64,000 nt of DNA from Protopterus annectens (taxonomy: Eukaryota; Chordata; Ceratodontiformes; Protopteridae), in the NCBI RefSeq assembly GCF_019279795.1, contig NC_056727.1:1208674413-1208738412 (forward strand). The letters run 5' to 3'. A program made the position numbers and the translations under genes. The notes under the pieces are model-generated. The model worked only from the letters and a program-made list of their open reading frames with translations. It was not told the DNA's origin and searched no databases. Below, piece by piece: positions 12,493-25,276 of the stretch (position 1 is its first letter; the number at the start of each line of letters is the position of its first letter).

Positions 12493-14750
12493 CTAGTTCA
12501 TAGGTTCATAGGTGTATGCTAGGCTAATGGCCCTGGAGCCTTTACAACCCTAGCCCATAGAAGTGCCCTGGCATCGTGCTGCCTGATGTTAGTTCGCAGT
12601 GCCTCTATCAAGTAGAGCCACTGGAGTGATTCCCAGGATGAACTTTCTATTACACATCCACTCATCAAGATTTCTCTTGAAGAGGGACAGCAAGGTGCTC
12701 TGCTTGACATTTATGGTAAGTCTATTCCAGAGCATGGGCAGTTTCTGGGTGAGGAAACTGTCCCTCCAGCATGTTCTGTTGATTGTGGTAATGAAGTTGA
12801 GGTCTCCAGAGTGTGTAGTGCAGAGGGATTGGGATTTCTTTAGATGTAGCATTTCTGACATAGCTGGATCAGACATGGCTTTGTAAGTCAAGCAGAGTGT
12901 GCCTCTAAGTAGGCGACATGAGACAGTGAATAGCTGAAGTCTTTTGAGTCTGTCCATGTAGGACATGTGTTTAATGCCTAGGATCCTCTTCATAAGGTAC
13001 TTCTGTGGCCTCTACAGCTGTTGCAGGTGTCTAGTGAGGTACATGCCAAATAGGGCATTATACTCAATGAATGGTCTAATGAGGGAAGAGTAGAGAGAGA
13101 AGATGACCTCTTTCTTCCTGGATGCAAAACCTTTGGTAATGAGATGTGCCACGTAGAAGGACTTTCTGACCACAGTGGCAATATGGTGGTTGAAGGAGAG
13201 GTTGCTGTCAACCTGCATCCCCAGATCTCTTATAACATCTTCAGTATTCAGTGGGCTCCCATCGATGTGGTAATTAGTGAGAACTGAGTTTTTACCAAAG
13301 GCGATAATGATGCATTTTTTGGCATTAAGCTTAGGGTCATGGTTTTGACACCAGTCATTGGTCTCAATGAGGCCTTTCTGTAGGATGTCTGCATCACTTG
13401 GGGAGTTAATAATGGTACCCAGCTTGCAGTCATATGCGGACTTGGTCAGTCAGAGTTCCTTTGTGTTGGCCTGGACTTCTGAGAAGTAGATGCCGAACAG
13501 GAGAGGACCCAGGACTGATTCCTGTGGGACTCCACTTGTGACTGGTCGGCTGTCTGAGTCCTCTACTTTCACCCTGTGTGTTCTATCTGTGAGCTAATTT
13601 GTAACCCACCTAGTGATATAGGGGTTGATGTCTAGTTTGGTGAGTTTATTAATAAGTCCCGAGTGAGGAATGGTATCAAAGGCCTTGGCCAGATCGAGGT
13701 AGGCTGTATGCACTGCCTTATCTTCATCCACAGCCCTGGTGACTGACTCAAAGAAGTCAACCAGGTTGAGCAGGCATGATCTCCCTTTCACAAAGCCAAA
13801 TTGCATGAGGTCTAGAGATTGGAGATTTCCTGTATCTTTGTTAATCAGGTCCATGATGATGTGCTCTATAGATTTACATATCAGACTCGTCAGGCTAATG
13901 GGGCAATAATTCCCAAGGTCTGTAGTTGATCCCCCTATATGGAGAGGGATGACTGTAGCAGTGTGCCATTTGGAAGGGACAAAGCCTGAGATGAGGCTGT
14001 GACTGAACAGGGCACACAGATGTGGTGACAGTTCGCTTTGTAGTTAATGTAGAACACAGCCAGGGATATTATTAGGTCCCATGGAAGCTGTATTCTTGGC
14101 ATTGGACAATGCAGCTTTAACCTGTGCTGCAGTAATGCTGGATGCCTAGCATTCTTCTGGTATTGTGATTGGTCCTTTGGGGGGAGAGGGGTAAAGTTGG
14201 CCCTGAATCTGTCGGCCAGTATGTTGGCAATATCTGTTGTCTCAGTATAGGAGGTACCATTGTGCAGTAACTCAGAGCAAATCTGGTTATTGCTGTGGAG
14301 GTTCTTGATATAACTATAGAAGGCTTTGTGATTGTTTTTAGTGTCTGCCACACTTCTGCCTTCATAGCTGGCTTTGGAGGATTTGATGAGGGATCTCAAC
14401 TTTTTGTTGAAGCTAATAAGCGAGTTTTTCCAGTCTTGAGACGTCACCTTTTTCTGCAACAATTTCTTCCTTCTGTTGTAGAGTTTATTAATGGCAGTGG
14501 ACCACCAGATTGGCTTTCTTTTTTGGAGGAGAGCATCTTGGTTCTGTTGGGTATTGCTAGTTCCATGCATTTGTGTACATCTGTACAGTGCATTGGTGTA
14601 TGATTCGGCAGTCATGCAGCTATTTTCTATTGGCATGGGTGCCGTGAAGTTAGCCTCCTCTGCTTTTAGGAGCCCAAAGTCAGCTTTGGAGAAGTTTTTC
14701 AAGGTGGTTACCTTTGCGGGGGGTGTGGGTGAGATGGGAAAAATGGGTGA
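12493..14750 (-). mobile_element. CR1 LINE, 5'-truncated
   Basis: Minus-strand CR1 beginning in the endonuclease-RT linker (13935-14702, ending its first piece with IWWSTAINKLYNRRKK and a KNNHKAFYSY block). It continues through the RT fingers and palm (13594-13854: FGFVKGRSCLLNLVDFF, YLDLAKAFDTIPH) and the connection region (13012-13218, SLIRPFIEYN), to the C-terminus (12589-12993, LGIKHMSYMDRLKRLQLF). The catalytic FADD box has decayed to a SAYDC-like string near 13.43 kb. The 3' end shows the (ctatgaac)n-type tail as gttcataggttcatag at 12499-12514. The same family recurs at 18.5, 57.6 and probably 62.7 kb. Confidence 0.88.
13594..13854 (-). pseudogene. CR1 reverse transcriptase palm fragment
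   Basis: An 87-codon open stretch with the CR1 hallmarks FGFVKGRSCLLNL and AYLDLAKAFDTIPHSGL, the latter holding the first catalytic Asp of motif A. It is continuous in order with the linker at 13935-14702 and the C-terminal pieces to the left, but frameshifts separate them. Reverse transcriptase for target-primed integration; inactive here. Confidence 0.88.
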
Positions 14751-14765
14751 CTATATTATATTATT

Positions 14766-15420
14766 AATTCAAATAGATATAGCTTGGTTATTAAACATAG
14801 CTCTCAATCCTTTAATAAAGACTTGATGATATTCACATTTACGCATTACATGCCACATGGAGGTCGATTGTTTGGCTTCAAATGCTTTCTCAATATCAGT
14901 GGCAGGTGCCAACCAAGGTAAATGTATAATAAATATGATAGCAAATGAACAAAGCCCTAAAATCATCTGTGTTAGATCTGCCCCTTACAAAGTCAGTTTG
15001 ACTTAAATGAATTGTTGTTGCTGTTGTAGCTTTCAGCTTTTCCCGGTTAGGGGTCGCCACAGCGGAACTCCGGTCCGCTAATGATTGGCAGTAGATTTTT
15101 ACGTACCGAGTTGCCAGCCCTGACATACAACCTTCAACGAAGGTACGCCCATTCACGCATGTCTCCACACAAAAGACGCTTTAGCTGAGAATCGAAAAGG
15201 ACAACGTCTTACTGTGAGGCGACAACGCTACCGCAGCACCACCACCGCAGCTTTCCTTAAAAGGAAGTCTGTCGAGAATAAAGAAATAATTCTGACATTT
15301 AGAGTAGCGTCAGGTGATTTATTAAGTTTAGGTAAGGCTGTAATAACTGAATAACTGGTTGTAGATGGCAGCTCCCTATACTATACACATCTTCAAAATT
15401 TTAAATAAAAAAATAAACTG
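14766..15420 (-). mobile_element. L1-clade LINE RT fragment split by a V-SINE
   Basis: Right of the SINE (15252-15420) the minus strand reads ITALPKLNKSPDATLNVRI then SLLSTDF, the RT block that normally reads like IPKPGKDP...YRPISLLN. Left of it (14766-15011) it continues with DFVRGRSNTDDFRALF and TDIEKAFEAK, the motif A region, then VFIKGLRAMFNN. Removal of the SINE brings the two blocks into the expected order, so the SINE inserted into an existing LINE. It differs from the L1 family at 0.1 and 29.2 kb. Confidence 0.7.
15012..15251 (-). mobile_element. V-SINE-type SINE inserted in an L1-clade LINE
   Basis: About 240 bp, minus orientation. On the minus strand it begins gctgcggtggtggtgctgcg and keeps the block tccgctgtggcgacccctaa, followed by cgggaaaagctgaaagc and a CAA-rich tail. 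It is closely similar to the copy at 25277-25513, which has a GAA tail instead. The B box is decayed. No clean target-site duplication could be read; the flanks are only loosely similar. Confidence 0.88.
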
Positions 15421-17099
15421 ATCTTAGAATAATATGTAAACAAATCTATAATTAAACTATAGGGACCTACAGCTTTTACAGCAAGGATACATGTTTAAAC
15501 TTTTTAGTGTGTGTGCGTGTGTGTGTAAGAAGGCAGTTATCGTCTAGGACAGATATAGTACTGAGATGTATATACCCTAATAGCTTTAGATTCAGGAGCC
15601 ATAGAACCGCATTGAAATGAGAGCCCACTCAGAACTGATTTTTGTTTTCTGTAGTAGGCAGGGTGCTTCTAACATCCAAGTGTTTATAATATTAAGCCAT
15701 TTGTTTATTTCTACTGGGTGAATTTGAATTTGTCCTTGTTTATCCTTTAGAACCTAACTGCAACTATGCTGCATTTGGACTTTATGCCTATATCATAATG
15801 GCTTCCTTGTCTTTTCTTTTTGTACCCAGACAGCTACAGCAGCTTTTATTTTGATGTCACACTAAGTTGATTTATAAATTACATTATTTAGATTCTTACC
15901 CTATTTAAATGTATCCCTTGAATTTTGCTTCACTGTTCTTTGTATTAAGTTCATTGATTATATTCATTTTGCCCCTTTCCCTTTTTACATACTAGCTTCT
16001 TATCTGCATATGATTACAGATAATGTTTAAAATAATGTATTGTTAGCGTAATGTGTTAAATTTAAAAATTACTTAAACTGTAAAAGAGATCTTAAATTAT
16101 TTTAAAGGTGCTCAAAAAGATTTATTCACAAGTTGTTTTCATATTCAAAATACTGCGATCTGAAGGGAAAGATTGTATTATTCTAATTAAATTATATTAA
16201 ATTTGAATTAAAAAAAAATGTTAAAGTCTAGTCAGCTTCTTTGAGATGAATGAGGGATGAAAAAAATGTATATCCAAAACTACCGGCGCATATAGTTCCC
16301 CATGCATCTAAGATCTTCCATGTATTTATCAGCAGTGCCAAACTCTATGTATTTTCAGAAGACTGATGTGTTTTCTATACTGTATGTTTCACTGTCACCA
16401 GCTAAATAGATATTATTGACCTCAATTAAATGTTTTTTTTTTTCACAAAAGACACAAAATCAATGTTTGTGCTATATATTTTGTTTGTTTGTTTGTTTGT
16501 TTGCTGCTTGTTTATTCATTATTATTTGGTTCTGGTTTACAGGGGAAATGCAGTCATCCACAAAGGGTCTTTGTCAGGCACAGCTAGGGCCCATATGCAC
16601 AACTTATGTATTACAGGGACTCTTGAAAGCTTAGAAACAAAGCACTAGAACTCCATTCAGCATCCGTGGAAGTACACTTGAAATCAGTTTTGTGTGGTTC
16701 CTATTTGTGTTTGTTCTGAATATGAAGTTAAAGCTATTATCTGAAGGCATTTTTCTGGCTACAGTGTTTTTCAAATCATTTCTGTGCTTCTCCTAGGTGT
16801 TTAAATCAGTTCTGGGTGTGCTCTCATTTTATTGCAGTTTTACTATCTCCTGAATCTGAAGCTCTGAAGCTACAACTATAACGTGATTTGGGTTTTATAG
16901 TATTTATTGCCATTTTTCCAAGCTCTTAAGTGGATTATCAGCATTGCTCATTCAATTCTGTATTTCAGTCACTTTCCAGAATTAAAACAAAAAGCCAGCT
17001 TTGGCCAGTTGTGTGAGTTATAATTAGAGCTTGTAGTAATTAAACCCAATGGAAATGGGCTTTAAGCCTTTTTCAGCTTCCTGCTATTTTATCTTACAT
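15421..17099. other. No recognisable gene
   Basis: AT-rich sequence. A (TTTG)n run at 16481-16503 and a homopolymer T run at 16432-16442 are the only simple repeats noted. Confidence 0.45.
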
Positions 17100-18120
17100 G
17101 AGTAGTCAGCCATCTTCGTCTGTCCAAGTTGGTAAACACAGAGGGAGGCTTAAAGTGAAAAGTATTTGCTGTAGCTAGTTGGTCCCTTTTCACATTTGGC
17201 TAACTAAAGTGTGTTGTTACATTAAGAAGACTGGGACTGTACTTGTAGTGGGAGTAGAAAGGTTACATGGTTTGTCTGAGTTGGGAAACACATGGGGAGA
17301 CTTAAAGTGAGATTGTTTCCTTGTCTAGAGGGATTTTCAGTATGTTTAGTTAATAAATTTGGCACATTTGTTCAGCTCTTGGATCAGTTCCACAGGGCTC
17401 AAACACTTGGCATCCTGATATGTGTTCTCAGAGTACTTAGCTTGCATCTGGTGCCATCCAGGCAAGGATAAGTACTTTAAATTGAAATATTGTACTTTTT
17501 AAGCTATTTCTGAAGGCTGATGCTGTAGTTTCAAATTATCTTATTGCAGTTTTTGGTATTTCATCGCCATAAAGTGCATTCAATTTTCTTGGTCTAGCTG
17601 CTGCTAATGTGGTTGAGAATTACATAAAAGTGTGTGTTCCTTTCTCCTGGTTTGTCAGCCTTATGATCACTTTGTAATTACTTTTTGTAGCTTGTTGTTT
17701 GATTTGCTTCTGACAACTTTTCAATTTTGTCTAATGATTAAAAATTAGGACTGCAATTCTAGTGGCAGTAGAAAGGTAGCCCAGTCTGCCGGAGTTGGGA
17801 AACACACAAGGAGGCTTAAAGTGAGATAATTTCATTATCCAGAGGACTTTTTAGTTGGTTTAGTCACTTTTCTTTGAGTCTATAAAGTCTGCTTTATGCT
17901 GTGGTGTTTAGCATTGCTTTGTATCCATGCAGGCATGTAGAAACTAAGTTTTCCATACAAAACGTCAGCTTTAACTTTACCCAGTACTCAGTTATGCAAA
18001 GATCAACTTGTTTGCATGCTGAAGAGCACATCTGCATGAATTCAGTCATACATATTCTAGTTGTAGTTTCTACTCTCCCAACACCCAAGTTACCGTATTG
18101 TACCATGCCTTTGTAGCTCA
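17100..18120 (+). repeat. Three related segments upstream of a CR1
   Basis: Segments at about 17125-17170, 17226-17330 and 17747-17850 share a core of the form gttgggaaacacacaaggag followed by gcttaaagtga. Two of them also share a leading part (ctgtacttgtagtgggagtagaaagg versus a close relative). They are degenerate, irregularly spaced repeats just before the CR1 at 18.53 kb and could be its leader. Linkage to the CR1 is inferred from position only. Confidence 0.4.
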
Positions 18121-18539
18121 TCTAGAAAAGATCTGATGGCATGGATGGGCACTTTACAAATTTCTCCTCTGCCAACTTGGTAGATATGGGCATCCTTAGA
18201 CAATGTAGAAATTGTCTCCTGTTCACTGACAATGAACTAATCCTTAGAGAAATGGGTACAATATATTAAAGATGTAATTACACAATGTCATTGGAAGCAA
18301 GACTCTTGCACAAAAGCCCTCAAAATAACAATCAGGTTGTTGGCAACATAAGCATTACACCCACCATACATAGCACTGACACAGCACATAGACAAATGTT
18401 GTGGTACTTAAAAGCAACATTCCTAAACCCTAAAGATCTCCTAGACATTTGTCCAACAAAAAGAATCCCCAGCAACCCCAAAAGCACTCCACCAAAACAA
18501 CACCCAGCACAACACATACATCCACACCCTTAGGAGCCA

Positions 18540-19026
18540 CAGCTAAAAGTCCATAAGGCACACTACCCAATATTTTAATCATAGAAGACTTCATTGTGAG
18601 AGCTACAGATGTCCTGCTCACCAAGCTGAATAAGGAGAAAATCACAATCAATTTTCTGAGAGTGGGAAGGATCCACAAAGTCACCCATGCACTCAAATTA
18701 TTAGACCATAAATACCAGTATGACTCAGCCATAGCCCATGTAGCTGTAAATGTCCTGAATCATTCCTCCCTTAACTATATGAAAGAGACATTAAGAAGTT
18801 CTTGGACTATGTGTCCCCAGCTGGTATGTTCCTAGAACTGAGCAGTAGTACACCTTCACCAAGGATGATGTCACAATATGAACAAAATACGATTGACTGC
18901 AATAATTGGCTTAGTTTCTGGTGTCATTCCAAGGAGGGACAATATTTGTCAGGATGTCAGGATATGGTTAACAGAACATGCTGCTTTGCGAGGGATGGTC
19001 TGCACCTCTCCCCTCTAGGCTTTTGA
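18540..19026 (+). pseudogene. CR1 SGNH-esterase domain, catalytic residues lost
   Basis: Homologous to the intact esterase at 62774-63271. Here the nucleophile block GDSIIR reads EDFIVR, and the GVND block reads AVNV, so the Ser and Asn of the SGNH set are gone. The terminal DGLHLSPLGF is kept. The segment is broken between 18835 and 18840 (frames 18596-18835 and 18802-19026). It ends at a TGA in the same position as the intact copy. CR1 esterase domains are established; their role in transposition is not settled. Confidence 0.8.
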
Positions 19027-19195
19027 ATATTGGCTAAAACATTGTCCTCCCCCACTTTCTTAAGCAATGCCAAACTGACAAACCTTCTGACATAGTAAAA
19101 CTAAACCAGGGGAATCTAAAGGTGTCACTGATCAATGCCTAAACAAGAAACTCCACTCCATCCAGGCTCTTCTCACCTTAGACAATGTGGACATT

Positions 19196-19508
19196 TGGCC
19201 AGCATATCTCTCAGTTGTCCAGATTTTCACAGAATGTCCAGATTTTTGCCTCATATTTTCGGTCTGTTCCTCATTAAATTTGTGTTTTCCTGGCAAATCA
19301 CTGAGGATGCAAGTCATTAAATAATGACAGACATTTGAGTCTCAGACTCACACCCTTCCCAAATTCATGTAATAGAAAATCTGTTTTTCTATCAACTTTC
19401 TAAGCTCATAAGTAGAAGATTTAAAATTTGTCCCTGTTTTTGGACACTCCTCATTAATTTTTGGCTTTGTCCAGATTTCTTGTGCTTGGAGGTTGAGAGG
19501 TATGCCAG
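19196..19508 (+). mobile_element. Non-autonomous inverted-repeat element inside a CR1
   Basis: About 310 bp bounded by gcatatctctca on the left and tgagaggtatgc on the right, near-perfect terminal inverted repeats. It has no coding capacity. It splits the CR1 endonuclease: the flanking CR1 sequence lines up with continuous sequence at about 63.44-63.47 kb. Relatives occur at 42385-42700 and, inverted, at 51376-51686. The termini suggest a cut-and-paste DNA transposon derivative (a hAT-type MITE is possible); no superfamily can be proven because the duplication length is ambiguous. Confidence 0.65.
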
Positions 19509-19824
19509 CAGTTGATGAGACATGGTTTACAGCTGCAGAGAGCACCCCAGCAGTCCAGGGGCCACAATGCCTTCCACACATTCAGGCCAGCTACTGCAGA
19601 GGCAGGGACTAAAGGTGGAGGTGTTTCAATCTATATCAACAACAAACATATTAAGACTAATCAAACTACATGATGTGTTTGAGCTTCTCCATGTCCAGAT
19701 TTCCACAGGTGAAGTCCCATATCACTTCCTTGCCCTCTATGGGTCACCCTCTATGACTCAAGAAACCCACAACTAATACTTAGACTAACTGGAGGACTAC
19801 ACTAATTAACCCAATACCATATTC

Positions 19825-20091
19825 ATGGGTGACTTCAACTACCCAGCTATAAACTGTAATACTCAAATGACCCCAAACTTGCATGCCCAGAAATGCCTGG
19901 ACTTTGTAATCACAGACACCTTGAACCAGATAGTCCATATGCCCACTAGGGGTGTAAACATACTCAAACTGGTATTCACAAACATGAGAAAATGTGGACC
20001 CCCCCCCCCCCCATGTAGTGTCCTGTCTGGTAATGTAAGACTACAAAGCTGTCTACTTTGTAATAAAAATCAGTTCTGTGACCCTGGGTAA
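19825..20091 (+). pseudogene. CR1 AP-endonuclease C-terminal fragment
   Basis: Open stretch with GDFNYPAINC, where the Asp and Asn belong to the endonuclease active site, followed by LDFVITDTLNQIV, MPTRG and a decayed LDLVITN block. It matches the intact copy at 63775-63950. A run of C residues at 20000-20012 interrupts the end. The enzyme would nick target DNA; not functional here. Confidence 0.8.
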
Positions 20092-20939
20092 CCCTGTAAC
20101 ATTTAGGAACTATTCTAAGGCAAACTTCCTACTACTAAGTGATAACCTGTCAAAATTTCAAACCCTCCAAACTCTGAGAATACAGCTGCCTATGTAGAAT
20201 TGTTCACAGGAACATTGTACTATCATGTCAATAAATGCCTAGAGACAGCTGTGCCTACCAGAAATAAGTCCAGAAATAATTAAAAAAACAAACCACCTTA
20301 ATGGAATCCAAACATAAACAGGTTGTACAAAAAAAAAGTCATAGCCAGGACTAGGAAGTGCTACACCTAGCATAAAAAAGCACTCTCATCAATCTAAACA
20401 AATTAGTAAGAGGGCAAATTAAGTCTACTAAAGCCAAATCTGAGGTAAAGATAGCCTCCCAAGGATAAGAAAAACACAACACTTTCTTAGCTATGTCTGA
20501 AACCTCAAAGGCAGCACACAGCAGTGTGTACAACTGATTGTAAATGGAGCCACCTACATGGAGCTGGAAGATATAGAAAATCTGCTGGATGACAAATTGT
20601 GCTCCAATTTTAACCCCTCTCCCCTGGCTGTGGACAGCAAGTACCATTAAACAATCCCCTACCCCAACTATCACTAGCAAGCAGGTCTAAGATGTGCTGC
20701 CTAGGGGCCAAAAATACTGCATTGATGGGCGTTGATAATATCCCCGGATGCCTGCTAAATAGTCTGGAACATGACCTATTGGGACCACTGGAGTCACTGT
20801 TTAACTGTATCCTCTAGATAGGCTTTGTGCCACGTGAATGAAGAACTGCAAGAGTCATCCCTCTGCACAAGGACAGGCCATAAACTGGCCACCAGAACTA
20901 CAGACCCATAAGTCTGACTAGTCTCATGCAAAGCCATGG

Positions 20940-21542
20940 AAGGAATTATCATGAGCATGATTAATAAGGACATAAAAACAATGGATCCAACCTAATTTGG
21001 TTTCATCAAGGGCAGATCATGCCTACTCAAACAGGTGCAGAGAACTTTGAGAAGGTCACCAAGGCAACGGATGAGGGCCAAATGGTTCATACTACCTACT
21101 TTGATCTAGTTAAGGCATTTGATATAAATTGTAAACAAACTCCTGGATACAGGGATAAACCCCATGTTACATCCTGGATAGCAGCTGACTCTTAGATAGG
21201 ATGCAGGAAATTAGGAGAGGGAAGACCACCTCCACAAAGAAGTCAGTCACTAGCAGAGTCCCTCAGGTCTCTGTGCTGAGTTCATTCCTTTTTGGTATCT
21301 ACTTCTTGGAAGCCAAGGCCAATGTCAAGGCCCTCTGGCTTACCACATTTGCAGATTATTGCAAACTAGGAACAGTTATAGAGTCTCCCCAAGACACTAA
21401 CATCCTACAAGAAGGACTAACACAGCCAAATGACAGGTGCAAAAATCATGACTTAAAACTCAATGCCAAGAAATGCATATTCATGCCCTTTGAGAAGTTA
21501 GCCACCCTAGGAAATTACCTCATCAATAACACACCCCAGTAG
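20940..21542 (+). pseudogene. CR1 reverse transcriptase fragment
   Basis: RT blocks in several frames: FIKGRSCLLKQ near 21000, FDLVKAFDI near 21105, then the open stretch 21201-21542 with VPQVSVLSSFLFGIYF, TTFADYCKLGT and HDLKLNAKKC. The catalytic FADD is changed to FADY, removing the second Asp. The sequence closely parallels the copy at 12.5-14.7 kb, so both belong to one CR1 family. Confidence 0.85.
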
Positions 21543-22340
21543 TCCAACAGAACCAGTAGTCATGGATTTGGGAACACTTGTAAAAAGTATCCTGGCTTTT
21601 GACCAACATGAGTCTAAGTCAGTAAGGAAATCATTCTTTGTTGCTCAAACTTAGAAGCAAGGACATGGCATCCAGGTCCAAGAAAGTCATTGTTCCTTTG
21701 TATTCAACCCTCATCAGGCCCATCCTTATACAACACTCCCTTGTATGTACCCATCCAGGCAGATACAACAACTGAAATGTCCACAGAGGTTCCTCATAAA
21801 ATGAATGCAGGGTATAAAGAGCATGTCCTATGCAGATTATCTCAAATGTGTATCTCCACATTCAGTTTAACACCGACTGTTGAGAAATGATCTATGCCTG
21901 ACATACAAGGCATCCTTGAATCCCACTCTGATCATGGACCTTTTGCACTCTGCAAAATGAATAACAAAAGAACTATTTGATTTAGGGTTTTAAACTTTGC
22001 TTGCGACATACATAGGACTCATTAGAGGCACAGGTAGGTGTCACAGAGAATTTCCCTTGTCTGGAACAGACTTCCCATCCATGTATAGCAGAGCTCTTCC
22101 ATAACCTTATTGAACAGAAACCTGGGCCAGTAGATGGGAAATCATTAATATACCCCGACTCTAGCACCTATGTATCTAATGGACAGAAGCAACCTGTTAT
22201 TCTTGTACTAGCTTGCATGTACCCCTTAAAATAATCTCTAAGACCTATAAACTTGTGGGGTACAACTGGGATGGTCATCTGGGCTTATTAAGATCCCAGT
22301 GACTTTTAGTCTAGTTACCCCTATGAACCTATCAGCCTAA

Positions 22341-25261
22341 ACATTCAGGTTACGCACGAGATATAACGTTTCAAGCAATAAGTATATTCATGTTGTGCTC
22401 ATAAGAAAAAATAATGTTTCAACAAATAAACAATTTGCAAATAATGCAGGAACTAAGAATTGCTAAACCAGTATCTATAGAATACTGCTGATGACATCAC
22501 AGAAGTACTACATGCAAGAAAAAAATACAAAAAAGGCAGTGTATCAAGAGCAGCTGTGAGAGAGATATATTTGTGTCAGTCTCCATGAAACTATCTGTAG
22601 TGTGATATTTCAAGGGGGAAAATGGTCTGAGGAGCAAAAACTACTATTAACATGCTATACATTAAAATGCTAGAATTTAACTTTCTGGAAACTGAAGATT
22701 TGGTAAGCACTAGGTAGAGTTTGTCATAATTTAAACATCCAAAATATAATATACATATCTTTTTAGAACTTGGCTTCCATAGAGTAATAAGTTTTATATA
22801 CAAATCAAGAATGGTTTTGTTCTTTGTGATTCAGATCTTTGTGATTCAGAAGTTATATTTTTGTTTCTTTAAATCAGCAACATTTTTAGCTTGGTTTTCA
22901 ACTATTAATCACAAAATATTTTTATACTTGTTATAAGGATTGTCTGGAAGTTTTTTTTTTCTTGTTCTAGCAAAGTCTCTAATGTTTGTCAGAGATGGAA
23001 TGTTCAATAATAAAAAAGTTTGGATCATTTATTAAAAGTGGTTCATTGAATCATTATTAAAAGTGTAGTTTTTTTTCTTTTAGCATATTGACATGGTTTT
23101 AGCTACCAATACTTCTGAGTAAGATACTGGAGCTTGGTTCAACCCTGTCATCTGGGCAGCTATTAGAATCTGTCTTTCAATATTTCCATGTGTCATACTG
23201 TACGACTTTATAGTTTACATCCCCAGGATGGAATACTCTCACAACAGAATTCATGTTATAGTTCTGCATTTCAGCTTCCTAAACCTATTTCATATGCTCC
23301 TTAAGTACAAGTTTAATTGCTTCTTTTACTTGTTGCATTTCAAATATGTAAAAGAGGGTTGTACATGGAGCAACTGTCTGACTCTTGGGAAAAATAGCAA
23401 AAAAAACTTTCCAATGGCAGAAAATATTCCCATCCGAAGGACTCTTCATAGAATTTACTCTCCCATTTCCTTTTCCCCTGTATAGCTACCTAATGGATGC
23501 TTGTGAGCCAGGTTCAGCATTGTGTTATGGAAGGCATGGGATATGTGGCAGCCCATTTCACAATCTGTTCTCCTTTCAAGTCACCCCTGTGTAAATGAGC
23601 TCATCTGCTACAAAGTGGGGAAAAGTGAGTGTCTGACAGCCCCATCCACAGCCTGTATCTTATTTGTGGACTGCCTTAAGTTGAAATCCTAACACTCTGC
23701 TTTCTGAAAACTCACATGACATGTTTGAATATTTCAAGCTCTTTTTTCTGCTGTTATATTTGGAGCCAGAGTCATTCTGGTTCAGATGATCCCTTGTTAA
23801 TATAGGCAGAGTATTATGTGCTTTTCTGACATTCTGGCTTTCCTCTAAGTCTATTATTAAAAAGGCAGATTTGTCTCATTAAAAACAAATTATGTTTTTA
23901 TGACTTCTTAATTTTCAGTTCCATGTATCTTTGTATCTACACGTATATTTGTATATTGCTGTTATTGTATTCAAGACCAGATTAAATGGGAAGCAAATAC
24001 TGCAGGCACCCCCTCTCCCACATGTGCACACAGTTTAGTACATGGTAGGCTTTTCTTGCTGGTAATTAAATCTACTATTTCAGTACTGTTTTGCTTTTGT
24101 TATAATTATGTTGCACATCTTTCTTAGCTGAGGGAACTAATGAAGAATGCATCGTGATAAAATGTCACATAAGTGTTAAGTAAATTGGAAAAGTAGCACA
24201 AGCTTCTTTCTGTTTTATACATTTGTAATCTTAGTTTCATACTTTATTCTATTGATTTTCTTGAGAATTATATCCTTTCAAATGTAAATGCTTTGATGCT
24301 TTTTGGATTATGAAGATGGCAAATGTGCTGTAAAACATGCAGAGGCATGCTTGCTGCAAGAGTTAGAAGCAAAAATGGTAAGTATCTCTACTTCAAAAGT
24401 TTATTTCATTTTCTCCTTCTATTCTTCATTAGAATTTTTGTATTTGCTGCTGTTCTATAAAAAAGTACACACTGGCCCTTCAAGTAGAAACTACTATGTG
24501 GCAACCACATGGGGATGATAGCACCCCTTTCAGGTTGACTGTGAGAAGGGATAGCAATTCATGTTCCAAAGCAAATTTGTTGTGTGGTACAGGACATAAG
24601 AATATTAGAGGCAGATGAGTCACTTTTAAACATATTTTTGATGAAGTGTTCAAAGAGAAAAATCTTGGGTTGCATGATCTTGGGATGCAAGTTCAAAGGT
24701 CACTAACCCCCTTGAGTTAACATTCCTGGCAAAAGGCCTCATTCAGTCATTCTTTGCTCTTTGAACTGGTTATAAAGGTAAACATATGCAGAAGAAAGGC
24801 TAGCATGTAGGAAAAAGGTAAGCTAGATGATCAGACTGTTTTTTTTTCTAACCACAATTTTTCCACTACAGTAATGACTGCTTGAAAAGAATGTGTGTTA
24901 CTGAAGAATCTGCATAGGGCTAACTGAAAGACTTGGGGTGCGTGACTGCTGCTGTAAAGAACCCAAGAGGATTTAAAGCTGCCTGGGAAAGTGGAAAAAA
25001 GTGGGAAGGGGAGGGGATGCTTCAAAAGATTGTCCACTGATGTACTACATTTGACCAAAAGGCTGAAGTGGTAATATGCATTAATTTTTCCATCATTTCT
25101 CACTCTCAGTTTTTTAAATGTGCCTTTTCTGAGTAATACCCCTTAATCATACTGGAAATGAGTAGAGTTATACTCTGTTTGGTATGCAGTTTATATGCTA
25201 ATTAGGTGTTAGGATTTTGGCTGGGTGTACCTACTTTTCGAGAGCCTTATTTACCTATTAC
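22341..25261. other. Unassigned; weak exon-like donor at 24377
   Basis: No repeat family recognised. A short open segment ending aaaaatg|gtaagt at 24377/24378 has a good donor and reads KHAEACLLQELEAKM, but no convincing acceptor lies upstream. Listed only as a weak exon possibility. Confidence 0.4.
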
Positions 25262-25276
25262 ATTGTCTGCAGATTA
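25262..25276 (+). repeat. Target-site duplication, left copy (V-SINE at 25277)
   Basis: attgtctgcagatta, repeated exactly at 25514-25528 on the other side of the SINE. Confidence 0.92.

Larger units (their letters stand above)
18530..22340 (+). mobile_element. CR1 LINE, long but heavily decayed
   Basis: Plus-strand CR1 with all domains in order: SGNH esterase remnant (18540-19026), AP-endonuclease remnant (about 19100-20050, with GDFNYPAINC), RT (about 20640-21540, with GRSCLLKQ, a YFDLVKAFDI block, LFGIYF and a mutated FADYCKLG) and a 3' region ending near cctatgaacctatc at 22319-22332. Compared with the copy starting at 62.7 kb, catalytic residues are lost throughout. A small inverted-repeat element interrupts the endonuclease at about 19196-19508. 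Multiple frameshifts and stops show long inactivity. Confidence 0.85.

Noticed and set aside
12262-12886. Plus-strand frames
   Set aside because: Shadows of minus-strand LINE coding sequence.
24316-24377. Host exon with good donor
   Set aside because: No convincing acceptor and the frame closes just upstream; mentioned only as a weak possibility.
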